From the NCBI GenBank assembly GCA_019752015.1, contig JAIEMQ010000034.1, positions 1 through 41,385 on the forward strand: a stretch of DNA of 41,385 bases, written 5' to 3'. A program made the position numbers and the translations under genes. The notes beneath the pieces were generated by a model, which saw only the letters and a list, made by a program, of their open reading frames with translations, did not search any database and was not told the origin of the DNA. This DNA is from Cyanobacteriota bacterium (lineage in GTDB: Bacteria > Acidobacteriota > Vicinamibacteria > Vicinamibacterales > UBA2999). This document shows positions 23,778-31,326 of this stretch, one piece after another (within the stretch, counting starts at the first letter, position 1; each line of letters starts with the position of its first letter).

Positions 23778-24500
23778 TCATGGTGTAACGAACCTGAGGC
23801 GGACGGGCAGGTCGGCGCCGTCGCGCCGCACCGCGAGCCCAAGACGATGGTGCGGCGTCGGCCAGTCCTGCATGAACTGCCAGGTCGCCGGATCGTCCTC
23901 GAGCGACGGTTCAAATGTGATCGACGGCGGGGCTGGCGGATTCAACTTGAATGCGAAATCGCCGAGCGGCAGCGCGAGGCCAAAACCCCGCGCCTTGATG
24001 TAGGCCTCCTTCAGCGTCCAGTAGTCGAAGAACACCTTCTTCTGTTCGTCCTCCGGCAGCTTGCGCAGATCGCTGACTTCGTTCGGCGCGAAGTGGCGGC
24101 CGGCCACGTCATGCGTGAGATGCCGCCCGGTGTGTTCGACGTCGACGCCGACTTCGCGCCCGATCGTCACCGCGCACGCGATCAGGCCGTCGGTGTGCGA
24201 GATGTTGAAGCGCAGGTCGGGCGCGCCGGGCGGACGATCGAGAATTTCAGGCCGCCCATGCACATTGGCGATGAAGCGCCACTCGGCAGGCGGAACCGAT
24301 CCGTATCGCGACAGCATGGTCCTGACGAGCGCACGTGTGATCAGAAAGGCGCGGCGATCGCGATCGAAGACGAATCGAGCCATTCGTTCATGCTCGTCCG
24401 CCGACATCAACGCCTTGTACGCATCGAGCTTGTCGAGCGCCGCCTTGTTGGCGGTGTCGACGAGATCGATGTGCACGGCGTTGAAAGGAAGAACGTCCAT
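23778..24500 (-). CDS. 4'-phosphopantetheinyl transferase, Sfp type
   Basis: 240 residues from ATG at 24500, two bases after the DedA stop. All three PPTase motifs are present: FNISHTDGLIACAV (CoA-binding His), VGVDVEHTGR (Mg2+-binding Asp/Glu) and FDYWTLKEAYIKARGFGL (catalytic Glu and Lys). The length is that of Sfp/EntD-like enzymes with broad range, which activate carrier domains of polyketide, peptide or fatty acid synthases by adding phosphopantetheine from CoA. No synthase is in the window, so it must act in trans. A phosphoesterase that may reverse the reaction follows in the operon. Confidence 0.92.
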   Translation of the reverse strand: MDVLPFNAVHIDLVDTANKAALDKLDAYKALMSADEHERMARFVFDRDRRAFLITRALVRTMLSRYGSVPPAEWRFIANVHGRPEILDRPPGAPDLRFNISHTDGLIACAVTIGREVGVDVEHTGRHLTHDVAGRHFAPNEVSDLRKLPEDEQKKVFFDYWTLKEAYIKARGFGLALPLGDFAFKLNPPAPPSITFEPSLEDDPATWQFMQDWPTPHHRLGLAVRRDGADLPVRLRFVTP

Positions 24501-24502
24501 CG

Positions 24503-25090
24503 TCAACGTTTGCGCCTGACCCAGACCACGACGCCCGCGATCACCACGGCAAGGACCGCGAGCCCGATGCCGGCTTGCGCGCCATATTCCTTCATGAAGC
24601 CGGCGGCCTTCTCACCATAAAGAACCGCGAGATAGCCCTGGCCAAAATACCGGATACCGCGGCCGATCACGATCGCCGCGCCAAATCGCCACGGCGACAC
24701 GCCACCGGCGCCGGCCAGCAGCACAAACACCTTGAATGGCACCGGCGGCGGCAAGAGCGCCGGCACGACGACGGCGAGCAGTCCGTACTTTTGATAGAGC
24801 TTCAGCGCGCGATCGACGTAGCGTCCCTTGAGCCGCTTTCTCAGGAACGACTCGCCGCCGCGCCGGACCACGACATACAACATGAAGCAGCCGACGAGCG
24901 ATCCAAGGGTCGTCATGCCCGCGTAATACGGCATGCGCGCCGGATACTTCGTGCTGAGGACGATGATCAGGATGTCGTTGACCTGCGGAAACGACAGGAA
25001 CGACGAATCGAGCAGCGCGATGATGAACAGCCCGACGCCGCCGAGGCCGCTGGCCCAGTCCTGGATCGTCGAAAGAAACGTGGCGATCAT
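24503..25090 (-). CDS. DedA/VTT-family membrane protein
   Basis: 195 residues from ATG at 25090, overlapping the upstream TGA (ATGA). It has the DedA layout: an N-terminal hydrophobic pair around LGGVGLFIIALLDSSFLSFP, a VTT core (MTTLGSLVGCFMLYVVVRRG), the re-entrant PPPVPFKVFVLLAGAGGVSP segment, and a final helix (GIGLAVLAVVIAGVVVWVRR). DedA proteins are inner-membrane lipid transporters; some flip undecaprenyl phosphate or phosphatidylethanolamine. The substrate here is not known. Its place after an LPG-synthase-like membrane protein points to envelope lipid handling. Confidence 0.85.
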   Translation of the reverse strand: MIATFLSTIQDWASGLGGVGLFIIALLDSSFLSFPQVNDILIIVLSTKYPARMPYYAGMTTLGSLVGCFMLYVVVRRGGESFLRKRLKGRYVDRALKLYQKYGLLAVVVPALLPPPVPFKVFVLLAGAGGVSPWRFGAAIVIGRGIRYFGQGYLAVLYGEKAAGFMKEYGAQAGIGLAVLAVVIAGVVVWVRRKR

Positions 25091-26091
25091 GACGTCGATG
25101 CGGGTGACGTTGACGAAGGCGCGGACACCGTGTCGCGCGGATACAGCACGAGGCCGAGCGTGGCGAACAAGAGGCTGCGGAAGCGTCGGAACAATGCGAG
25201 CGATCCGCCGCCGGCGAGTCCCAGCGCCTGCACCACCGCGACGTTCGACGCCTCGAGCGCGCCGAGGTTGCCCGGGATCGCGCCGCCGGGAACGCTGGCC
25301 GATCGCGTGAACGTTTCCACAATCGTGCCGATCCAGAGCGAGATCGGCTCGCCGATCGCCCAGAACACCAGGAACACTTCGAGCGCCATCAGCCAGTAAC
25401 ACGCAATGCTGAGGACCACCAGCATCTGCAACCGGCGCGTGTCGGTGCGCGCCAGCTTGAGAAAGAGATCCTCGACCGCGGTGATGGCGCGCACTGTTCT
25501 CCCGCCGGCCCAGCGCCACTGCGTGCGCAGATAGATGCGTTCGATGAGCGGACCGAAGTAGCGGCCGGTGCGCGTCAGGAAGAGAAACGACAGCAGCAGC
25601 ACCACGCCGGCCGTGATCGCGATGCCCTGGAACACACCCTGCCATGCGCGGGGCAGCATGTCTGACGACATTGCGAATGCCGCGAACACGCCGACGCCGA
25701 CCACGCTCATGATGCCCATGGCGGTGCGCTCGAGCACCGATGCCGCCGCGCTGACCACCGGCGACACGCGGCCCATCAGCAGCACCACGCGCAGCGGCTC
25801 GCTCGCCACGCCGCGAATCGTGAAATAGCCCACGCCATCGGCGGCCAGCCTGACTCGAAACACGCGCCAGTAGCTTGGCCGCTCTTCCGGCGGGAAGCAG
25901 ATGTACCAACCCAGCGCGCGCAGCACGTGCCAGCCGGTGCCGGGCAAAAGCACCAGCGGCAGCGCGATGCCGAGGGCGCGCACTTCGATCAGCGTCTCGG
26001 TCCGATCGATGCCGAGCATGGTGTACACGAACAGCACCACGCCCGCCACCATGGCGGCGAGCGAGATCAGCTGCGGGATCGAGCGGCGCAT
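25087..26091 (-). CDS. Lysylphosphatidylglycerol-synthase-like membrane protein (UPF0104)
   Basis: 334 residues starting MRRSIPQLISLAAMVAGVVL. About eight hydrophobic segments form the flippase-type domain of MprF/AglD/YbhN proteins. LPGTGWHVLRALGW, GVGYFTIRGVASEPLRVVLL and SVPGGAIPGNLGALEASNVA match the conserved polar spots of that family. No C-terminal synthase domain is attached, so it is a stand-alone lipid-transport-like protein. ATG at 26091 overlaps the upstream TGA (TGATG), and its own stop overlaps the dedA start, so the run is strictly coupled. Substrate unknown. Confidence 0.75.
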   Translation of the reverse strand: MRRSIPQLISLAAMVAGVVLFVYTMLGIDRTETLIEVRALGIALPLVLLPGTGWHVLRALGWYICFPPEERPSYWRVFRVRLAADGVGYFTIRGVASEPLRVVLLMGRVSPVVSAAASVLERTAMGIMSVVGVGVFAAFAMSSDMLPRAWQGVFQGIAITAGVVLLLSFLFLTRTGRYFGPLIERIYLRTQWRWAGGRTVRAITAVEDLFLKLARTDTRRLQMLVVLSIACYWLMALEVFLVFWAIGEPISLWIGTIVETFTRSASVPGGAIPGNLGALEASNVAVVQALGLAGGGSLALFRRFRSLLFATLGLVLYPRDTVSAPSSTSPASTS

Positions 26092-26588
26092 CAGGTGATG
26101 TTCTCTGGAATCAGCCGCTCCACGATCACGACGTCGCGCCACTGGCCGTCGAGCCGGGCGTGCTTTTCGTAGATGCCGACTTCGCGGAATCCCATCGACC
26201 CTAACAGCCGCCGGCTGGCGGTGTTCTCCACGAAGACTCGCGACACGAGTTTCCAGATCCCCGCCGGCTTCACGGCATCGATCAGCGCGCGCATCGCCAC
26301 GGCGCCGGCACCTTTGCCGCGTCCGGCGCGCGCGACGTAGACGGAGAATTCGGCAATTCCGGCGTAGCACTCGCGCGAGCGATACGTCGACGTTGAGGCA
26401 AAGGCCACGGTCGCCTCGCCGTCCTCGACGACGACAATGGGATGGCGGCCGTCGAACCAGGCGCGGACGTCGTCCGTCGTGCGCGGGCGCGTCTCGAAGG
26501 TTCCAACGCGATCTTCGATGCCTTCGTTGTAGATTTGGGCAATGCGTTCGGCGTCGGCCGGAGTCGCTGGTCGTGCGGCAAGCGCCAT
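26091..26588 (-). CDS. GNAT acetyltransferase, arsinothricin/phosphinothricin (ArsN1/Pat) type
   Basis: 165 residues, one GNAT fold. The acetyl-CoA loop is ARAGRGKGAGAVAM. Flanking blocks IYNEGIEDRVGTFETRPRT, VENTASRRLLGSMGFREVG and LDGQWRDVVIVERLIPENI are those of the Pat/Bar and ArsN1 group, which N-acetylates phosphinothricin, methionine sulfoximine or arsinothricin. By eye the C-terminal block is closest to ArsN1, which would mean resistance to an arsenic-containing antibiotic. No ars genes are nearby, so the substrate remains open. It is the first gene of the five-gene minus-strand operon and starts 24 bp from the divergent methyltransferase. Confidence 0.78.
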   Translation of the reverse strand: MALAARPATPADAERIAQIYNEGIEDRVGTFETRPRTTDDVRAWFDGRHPIVVVEDGEATVAFASTSTYRSRECYAGIAEFSVYVARAGRGKGAGAVAMRALIDAVKPAGIWKLVSRVFVENTASRRLLGSMGFREVGIYEKHARLDGQWRDVVIVERLIPENIT

Positions 26589-26612
26589 GGATAGACCTCA
26601 AAGGATAACAAA

Positions 26613-27278
26613 ATGCGCGTGATCGCTGTCAGCGTTGCCCTGGTGCTTGTCGCCGGCGTTCTGGTCGAAGCGCAGCGGCGCCATCCGGTCAGCGGGCGTG
26701 TGTTCGCGCCGGTGATGGGTGTGGGCGGCGCGGGATGGCTCGAACGCCCCGAGCGCGAGGATGAAGAAGCGCCGTCGAAGGCGCTCGACGCGCTCGAGCT
26801 CAAACCCGGCATGGTCGTCGCCGACATCGGCGCGGGATCCGGGTATTACTCGTCCAGGATCGCCAAGCGCGTTGGACCGGCCGGCAAGGTCTACGCGACC
26901 GACATCCAGCCCGGCATGATCGAGATCCTCGACCGCCGCATCAGGAACGAAGGCCTGACCAACATCACGACCGTGCTCGGCGGCATGGACGATCCGCGGC
27001 TTCCTCCCGGCGCGATCGATCTGGCGATCATGGTCGACGTCTATCACGAGCTGCAGCAGCCGCAGCTGTTCCTGCAGCGGCTCAAGGCCGCGTTCAAGCC
27101 GAACGGGCGCCTGGTGCTGCTCGAGTTCCGCAAGGAGGATCCGAAAGTGCCGATCCTCGAAGTCCACAAGATGAGCGTGGCCGAGGTGAAGCAGGAAATG
27201 GAGGCGGAAGGCTTCGCCCTCGACAAGGTGATCGACGTCCTGCCGTGGCAGCACATTATTGTGCTGCGCGTGAAATAA
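26613..27278 (+). CDS. Exported class I SAM-dependent methyltransferase
   Basis: 221 residues with an N-terminal hydrophobic leader (MRVIAVSVALVLVAGVLVEA) that looks like a signal peptide. The Rossmann core follows: SAM motif VVADIGAGSGYYSSRIAKRV, VYATDIQPGMIEIL, and DLAIMVDVYHELQQPQLFLQ. The leader is unusual because SAM is cytoplasmic; exported methyltransferase-like proteins of this form are nevertheless common in Acidobacteriota and related groups. It may be membrane-tethered. AAAGGA lies 6 bases before the ATG. Substrate unknown. Confidence 0.75.
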   Translation: MRVIAVSVALVLVAGVLVEAQRRHPVSGRVFAPVMGVGGAGWLERPEREDEEAPSKALDALELKPGMVVADIGAGSGYYSSRIAKRVGPAGKVYATDIQPGMIEILDRRIRNEGLTNITTVLGGMDDPRLPPGAIDLAIMVDVYHELQQPQLFLQRLKAAFKPNGRLVLLEFRKEDPKVPILEVHKMSVAEVKQEMEAEGFALDKVIDVLPWQHIIVLRVK

Positions 27279-27318
27279 CGAAAAAGGAAAAACGAAAAAG
27301 GAAAAATGAAAAACTAAA
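27279..27318. repeat. A-rich tandem repeat after the methyltransferase
   Basis: The 14-bp unit CGAAAAAGGAAAAA occurs twice in a row (27279-27292, 27293-27306), followed by a degenerate copy. It lies between the stop at 27278 and the glycerol facilitator at 27339, and is the most A-rich run in this region. It might affect DNA bending or termination; no evidence for either. Confidence 0.8.
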
Positions 27319-27338
27319 CAAAGGGTAGAATCCCGCGC

Positions 27339-28121
27339 ATGCTCAAAGGCACAGCGCGGGAAGCCGCCGCGGAGTTCTTCGGCACCTTCATCCTGATCGC
27401 ATTCGGCGTTGGCGTCGTCGCCCAGACGGTGCTCAGCAAGAACGCCAACGGATCGTTTCTCGCCATCAACATCGGCTGGGGCCTGGCGGTGATGCTCGGC
27501 ATCTACGCGTCCGCCGGCGTTTCCGGGGCGCACCTCAACCCCGCGGTGACGGTGGCATTGGCGGTTCACCGGCAATTTCCGTGGGGCAAGGTGCTGCCGT
27601 ATTCGCTGGCGCAGATCGCCGGCGCGTTTGCGGCATCCGCGGTCGTCTTCCTGACCTATCGCGAAGCGCTGTCAGCATTCGACGGCGGCGTCCGCGCGGT
27701 CGATGGCGTGACCGCGACGGCCGGCATCTGGGCCACCTATCCGCAGCCGTTCCTGTCGATCGGCGGCGGCTTCGTCGATCAAGTGGTCGGCACGATGTTG
27801 TTGATGGCAGGCGTGCTCGCCGTCACCGATCAGAAGAACGTCGGCGCGCCGGCGTGGTTCACCGGACCGCTCGTCGGCCTGCTGGTGATCGGGATCGGCG
27901 TGGCGTTCGGTTTCAATGCCGGCTACGCGATCAATCCGGCGCGCGATTTCGGTCCGCGGCTGTTCACGTATCTCGCCGGGTGGGGCCATCCCGTGTTCAC
28001 GGCAGGCGGCGGATGGTGGTGGGTGCCGATTGTCGCGCCGATTGTCGGCGCCATTCTCGGCGCATGGTTGTACGACGCGTTCATCAACAAGCATCACGTC
28101 GCGCCCGAGGCCGGCCGATGA
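27339..28121 (+). CDS. glpF: Glycerol facilitator (aquaglyceroporin, MIP family)
   Basis: 260 residues, six predicted membrane helices in two repeats. Both half-helix motifs are intact: [12 protein letters not shown] and [13 protein letters not shown]. The Asp after the second NPAR is the usual mark of glycerol-conducting members, as opposed to pure water channels. It lets glycerol and other small polyols diffuse across the inner membrane. The stop overlaps the glycerol kinase start (ATGA at 28118), a classical glpF-glpK pair in which the kinase traps the glycerol taken up. A loop of about 25 residues after the third helix is longer than in short aquaporins. Confidence 0.9.
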   Translation: MLKGTAREAAAEFFGTFILIAFGVGVVAQTVLSKNANGSFLAINIGWGLAVMLGIYASAGVSGAHLNPAVTVALAVHRQFPWGKVLPYSLAQIAGAFAASAVVFLTYREALSAFDGGVRAVDGVTATAGIWATYPQPFLSIGGGFVDQVVGTMLLMAGVLAVTDQKNVGAPAWFTGPLVGLLVIGIGVAFGFNAGYAINPARDFGPRLFTYLAGWGHPVFTAGGGWWWVPIVAPIVGAILGAWLYDAFINKHHVAPEAGR

Positions 28122-29662
28122 CCCATTCGACTCAGCGTCCCTCGCCTTCGGCGAGCGACGCTTCGCTCAGGGCAGGGCAGTACATTCTCGCCCTCGATCA
28201 GGGCACGACCTCGAGCCGCGCGATTGTCTTCGATCGATCGGGCAAGGCGGTGTCGTCGGCGCAGCAGGAATTCCCGCAGATCTTCCCGGGCCCCGGTCAT
28301 GTCGAGCACAATCCGGAAGACATCTGGTCGACGCAGCTGACGACCGCGAAGGAAGCGATCGCGCGCGCCGGCATCAGCGCGCTCGATATCGCCGCGATCG
28401 GCGTCACGAATCAGCGCGAAACCACGGTGTTGTGGGAGAAGGCCACCGGCAAGCCGATCGCGAACGCGATTGTCTGGCAGAGCCGCGTGACGGCGCCGAT
28501 CTGCGATCGCCTGAAGGCGGCCGGACATGAAGCGACCTTCCGCAAGAAGACCGGTCTGGTCGTCGACGCGTATTTCTCCGGCACCAAGATCAAGCATCTG
28601 CTGGATTCGTTTGATGGCTTGCGCGATCGTGCCGCGCGCGGCGAGATCCTGTTCGGCACCATCGACACGTTCCTGATCTGGCGGCTGACCGGCGGCAAGT
28701 GCCACGTCACCGATGTCAGCAACGCGAGCCGCACGTTGATCTTCAACATTCACACGATGGAATGGGATGACGAGCTGCTGCGGCTGCTCGACATTCCGCG
28801 GGCCATGTTGCCCGAGGTGCGATCGTCGAGCGAAGTGTACGGCGAGACCGATCCTGAACTGTTCGGCGCGAAGATACCGGTCGCGGGCGACGCCGGCGAT
28901 CAGCAGGCGGCGCTGTTCGGCCAGGCCTGCTTCCAGCCGGGATCAGCGAAGAACACTTACGGCACCGGCTGCTTCATGTTGCTCAACACCGGCGATAAGG
29001 CGGTGCCGTCCGAGAAGGGGCTGCTGACGACGGTGGCGTGGAAAATCGGCGGCAAGACTACCTACGCACTCGAAGGGTCGGTTTTCATCGCCGGGGCGGC
29101 GGTGCAGTGGCTGCGCGATGGATTGAAGGCGATCACCGCGTCGGCGGATGTCGAGAAGCTGATGTCGGAGGTGCAGGACACCGACGGCGTGTATCTGGTG
29201 CCCGCGTTCGTCGGGCTCGGCGCGCCCTACTGGGATCCGCGCGCCCGCGGCATCATTGTCGGGCTGACACGCAATTCATCGGTCGCTCACGTCGCGCGCG
29301 CCGCCGTTGATGCGATGGCGTATCAGACGCGCGACGTCCTCGAAGCCATGTCGGGGGAGTCCGGACTCAAGCTGATGGCGTTGAAGGTGGACGGCGGAGC
29401 GGCCGCGAACGCCATGCTGCTGCAATTCCAGGCCGATCTCCTGAACGTCGTCGTGCGACGTCCCGTGGTCGCCGAAACCACGGCGCTCGGCGCCGCGTAT
29501 CTCGCCGGCCTGGCCGTCGGGTATTGGAAAGGCTTCGAAGACGTCACCAACAACTGGGCGCTCGATCGCGAGTTCAGTCCAGCGATGGACGCGGCGCACC
29601 GCGAGAAGCTCTACGCAGGTTGGAAGAAGGCGGTCAGCCGCTCTCTCGACTGGGAATCGTAG
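28118..29662 (+). CDS. glpK: Glycerol kinase
   Basis: 514 residues, FGGY kinase family. Core motifs: [20 protein letters not shown] (phosphate-binding), [46 protein letters not shown], and [18 protein letters not shown]. It phosphorylates glycerol to sn-glycerol 3-phosphate with ATP. The ATG overlaps the glpF stop. Residues about 6-18 ([16 protein letters not shown]) precede the normal start of the fold ([11 protein letters not shown]) and are encoded by a palindromic repeat of the same family as those in aor and hcrA. The stop TAG falls in GTAGAGG, which resembles the edge of the REP units just downstream. Confidence 0.93.
   Translation: MTHSTQRPSPSASDASLRAGQYILALDQGTTSSRAIVFDRSGKAVSSAQQEFPQIFPGPGHVEHNPEDIWSTQLTTAKEAIARAGISALDIAAIGVTNQRETTVLWEKATGKPIANAIVWQSRVTAPICDRLKAAGHEATFRKKTGLVVDAYFSGTKIKHLLDSFDGLRDRAARGEILFGTIDTFLIWRLTGGKCHVTDVSNASRTLIFNIHTMEWDDELLRLLDIPRAMLPEVRSSSEVYGETDPELFGAKIPVAGDAGDQQAALFGQACFQPGSAKNTYGTGCFMLLNTGDKAVPSEKGLLTTVAWKIGGKTTYALEGSVFIAGAAVQWLRDGLKAITASADVEKLMSEVQDTDGVYLVPAFVGLGAPYWDPRARGIIVGLTRNSSVAHVARAAVDAMAYQTRDVLEAMSGESGLKLMALKVDGGAAANAMLLQFQADLLNVVVRRPVVAETTALGAAYLAGLAVGYWKGFEDVTNNWALDREFSPAMDAAHREKLYAGWKKAVSRSLDWES
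28134..28175. repeat. CCCTTCGAC-type palindrome in the glpK 5' end
   Basis: The segment around CGTCCCTCGCCTTCGGCGAG and GCTTCGCTCAGGGCAGGG matches half of the family seen at 6636 and 12001, and also contains the small palindrome CTCGCCTTCGGCGAG. It is translated in frame between the glpK start and the kinase fold. Confidence 0.65.
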
Positions 29663-29672
29663 AGGGCTGTAG

Positions 29673-29730
29673 AGGCGGGACTTTAGTCCCGCCTGCGACT
29701 TTAGTCCCGCCTGCGACTTTAGTCCCGCCT
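29673..29730. repeat. REP cluster 3' of glpK: one full palindrome plus two half units
   Basis: A full REP (AGGCGGGACT, two bases, AGTCCCGCCT; 29673-29694) is followed by two direct 18-bp copies of GCGACTTTAGTCCCGCCT (29695-29712, 29713-29730). The TAA of the convergent RAYT gene (29719-29721) lies inside the last copy. The cluster may act as terminator for both glpK and rayT, and as substrate for the RAYT protein. Confidence 0.9.
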
Positions 29731-30246
29731 GGGCCGAGTTGATTTCCAATCAGGCCTCCACAACATCGCACTCAGCAGCAAATCATCGATATCGTAATTG
29801 GCGGCGCCGATTAAGGCATACTCCCGCGCATCCTCGATGATTCCCGCGCGCACCGGATTCTCGAGAATATATCGGATGACACCTTCTGTCGGATCGTGGT
29901 CTCTGAGGATCCGGTCGTAATACCCTTCTTGCCACAGACGCGAGCGATGGTTTCGTTCATGCTTCCAGTTGTATCCGGTGGCCTGCTTGTAGCGTTTGAG
30001 AAACGGCAGCAAGAATGAGTCATCGCGTTGTCCCGCCAGTAAGACGTGAATATGGTCTGGCATCACGCAGTACGCAATTACTTCAAACCCGAACTGCTCG
30101 GCGAAGATCAATAACTGCGCGACGATGTATCGACCGAGTTCGATGTCGAGAAACACCGGCGAGCGTTTGTCGACGCAAATCGTTATGAAATAGCGATTAA
30201 ATCCTGCGTAGTCGAAGCCCGGAAAGCGCGGTGGTGTGTTTGCCAT
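29719..30246 (-). CDS. rayT: REP-associated tyrosine transposase (RAYT, IS200-like Y1 family)
   Basis: 175 residues of the Y1 transposase fold. The HUH motif is MPDHIHVLLAG and the catalytic tyrosine is expected in LWQEGYYDRILRD; FITICVDKRSPVF is the first core strand. RAYTs are single-copy, domesticated relatives of IS200/IS605 transposases that nick single-stranded REP hairpins and are thought to spread them. REP units flank this gene on both sides. The C-terminal residues STRPRRD and the stop codon are encoded by a REP half unit, so hairpin invasion has rewritten the end of the gene. The ATG at 30246 is about 35 bp from the upstream REP array. Confidence 0.9.
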   Translation of the reverse strand: MANTPPRFPGFDYAGFNRYFITICVDKRSPVFLDIELGRYIVAQLLIFAEQFGFEVIAYCVMPDHIHVLLAGQRDDSFLLPFLKRYKQATGYNWKHERNHRSRLWQEGYYDRILRDHDPTEGVIRYILENPVRAGIIEDAREYALIGAANYDIDDLLLSAMLWRPDWKSTRPRRD

Positions 30247-30281
30247 GCACCAGATCGGTGCAAGGCGAGGACCACTGGCGC

Positions 30282-30379
30282 AGGCGGGTCTAAAGACCCG
30301 CCTCTACGAGCGGTGGCGCAGGCGCAACTAAAGTTGCGCCTCTACGAGCGGTGGCGCAGGCGCAACTAAAGTTGCGCCT
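30282..30379. repeat. Tandem array of three REP hairpins, 38-bp period
   Basis: Three 22-bp perfect palindromes at 30282-30303, 30320-30341 and 30358-30379, joined by the constant linker CTACGAGCGGTGGCGC. The first stem is GGCGGGTCT/AGACCCGCC, the other two GGCGCAACT/AGTTGCGCC. With the AGTCCC form elsewhere there are three stem types, each with matched changes on both arms. The array is just upstream of rayT, and its last unit provides the stop of the convergent-side gene at 30380. Confidence 0.9.
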
Positions 30380-31318
30380 CTACGCTGATGGGAATAAGAG
30401 GGCGCGCGCCCATTCGTTTTTCGCGGACAGGTGATACACCAGCGCGCGCGAGAGGCCGGGCGTGTAGGCCGCGGCGGGAACGAAGCCGGTGAACATCAGG
30501 CCGCGCTCGCGATCGACGCACCACGCGCCGAGTTGATGCGCGTCGGGCTCGAGGCACTCGCTGGCGTTCAGCTTCTGTGCGATCGCGTCATCGGGCTCCA
30601 CCGGCAGCAGCAACCGCATCCGCAAGCCACTCCCGAGTGCTGCGTGCCGCTCCGAGCTATCGAGCTCGAGGCGCGCGTGCATGTCCGTGGCGAATTCCAA
30701 ATCCGCATCCAGACGCTGCGGCTGGTTGGCTGCCATCGTCCACGGCCGCGGCTCGAGATGCACCAGCTCGGCGATCTCGTCGGTGCCGAACGGCGACTCG
30801 CCCTCGCCGCGCTGCTGATAGATCTGGACGATGCCGACCATTTCGTCGGGACGCTCGCGGAGACCCTGATGCGGATGCGGCGATGCCGCGACGGTGCCGC
30901 CGAACGCCGCTGCGAGCTCCGCAGCTTCGGCGTAGGCATCCGCCATCTGCAGCGCCATGGCATGCAGCGCGATTGCTCTCGCCATCAGCCAGTTCTCGGA
31001 GGTCAACGACACCGACGCATGCAATCGGATCGTGCCCTGCGACTGATCGGCGACGTAGGCGCTGAGCGTCGCGAACTGATTGACGCTCGCCAGCCGCGTC
31101 CAGGTGGCCTCGTTCATCGGCACGCCGGCGAGGAGATCCGTCTCGATGTGCAGCGTCCGCAGCTGAACGCCCTGAAACTCGCGCGGTGGCGCGACCCACA
31201 CGCGCTGCGCGAGGGTATGCGCCCACCAGGTGAACGAGGTCTGTTCCTGCACCGCCCATTCCGCTTCGATCTGCATCCGGGCGGTGAGGAACCTGAGCAC
31301 CTCTTCGACGAAATCCAT
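30380..31318 (-). CDS. Conserved-looking cytoplasmic protein, unknown function
   Basis: 312 residues from ATG at 31318 (MDFVEEVLRFLTARMQIEAE). No signal peptide or membrane helix is seen. The protein is mixed alpha/beta, rich in Trp and His near the N-terminus (TSFTWWAHTLAQRVWV), and has a central helical stretch (ALHAMALQMADAYAEAAELA). No catalytic motif or known family is recognised. It is the third gene of the nadE-trmH run, 8 bp after trmH. The stop TAG lies in GTAGAGGCGCAAC and abuts the last REP hairpin, as for the phosphoesterase gene. Confidence 0.6.
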   Translation of the reverse strand: MDFVEEVLRFLTARMQIEAEWAVQEQTSFTWWAHTLAQRVWVAPPREFQGVQLRTLHIETDLLAGVPMNEATWTRLASVNQFATLSAYVADQSQGTIRLHASVSLTSENWLMARAIALHAMALQMADAYAEAAELAAAFGGTVAASPHPHQGLRERPDEMVGIVQIYQQRGEGESPFGTDEIAELVHLEPRPWTMAANQPQRLDADLEFATDMHARLELDSSERHAALGSGLRMRLLLPVEPDDAIAQKLNASECLEPDAHQLGAWCVDRERGLMFTGFVPAAAYTPGLSRALVYHLSAKNEWARALLFPSA

Positions 31319-31326
31319 CTTCGCGC

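Noticed and set aside
30282-30379. Regularly spaced palindromic repeats considered as a CRISPR array
   Set aside because: The linkers between palindromes are nearly constant, not unique spacers; no cas genes; a RAYT gene adjoins, so this is a REP array.
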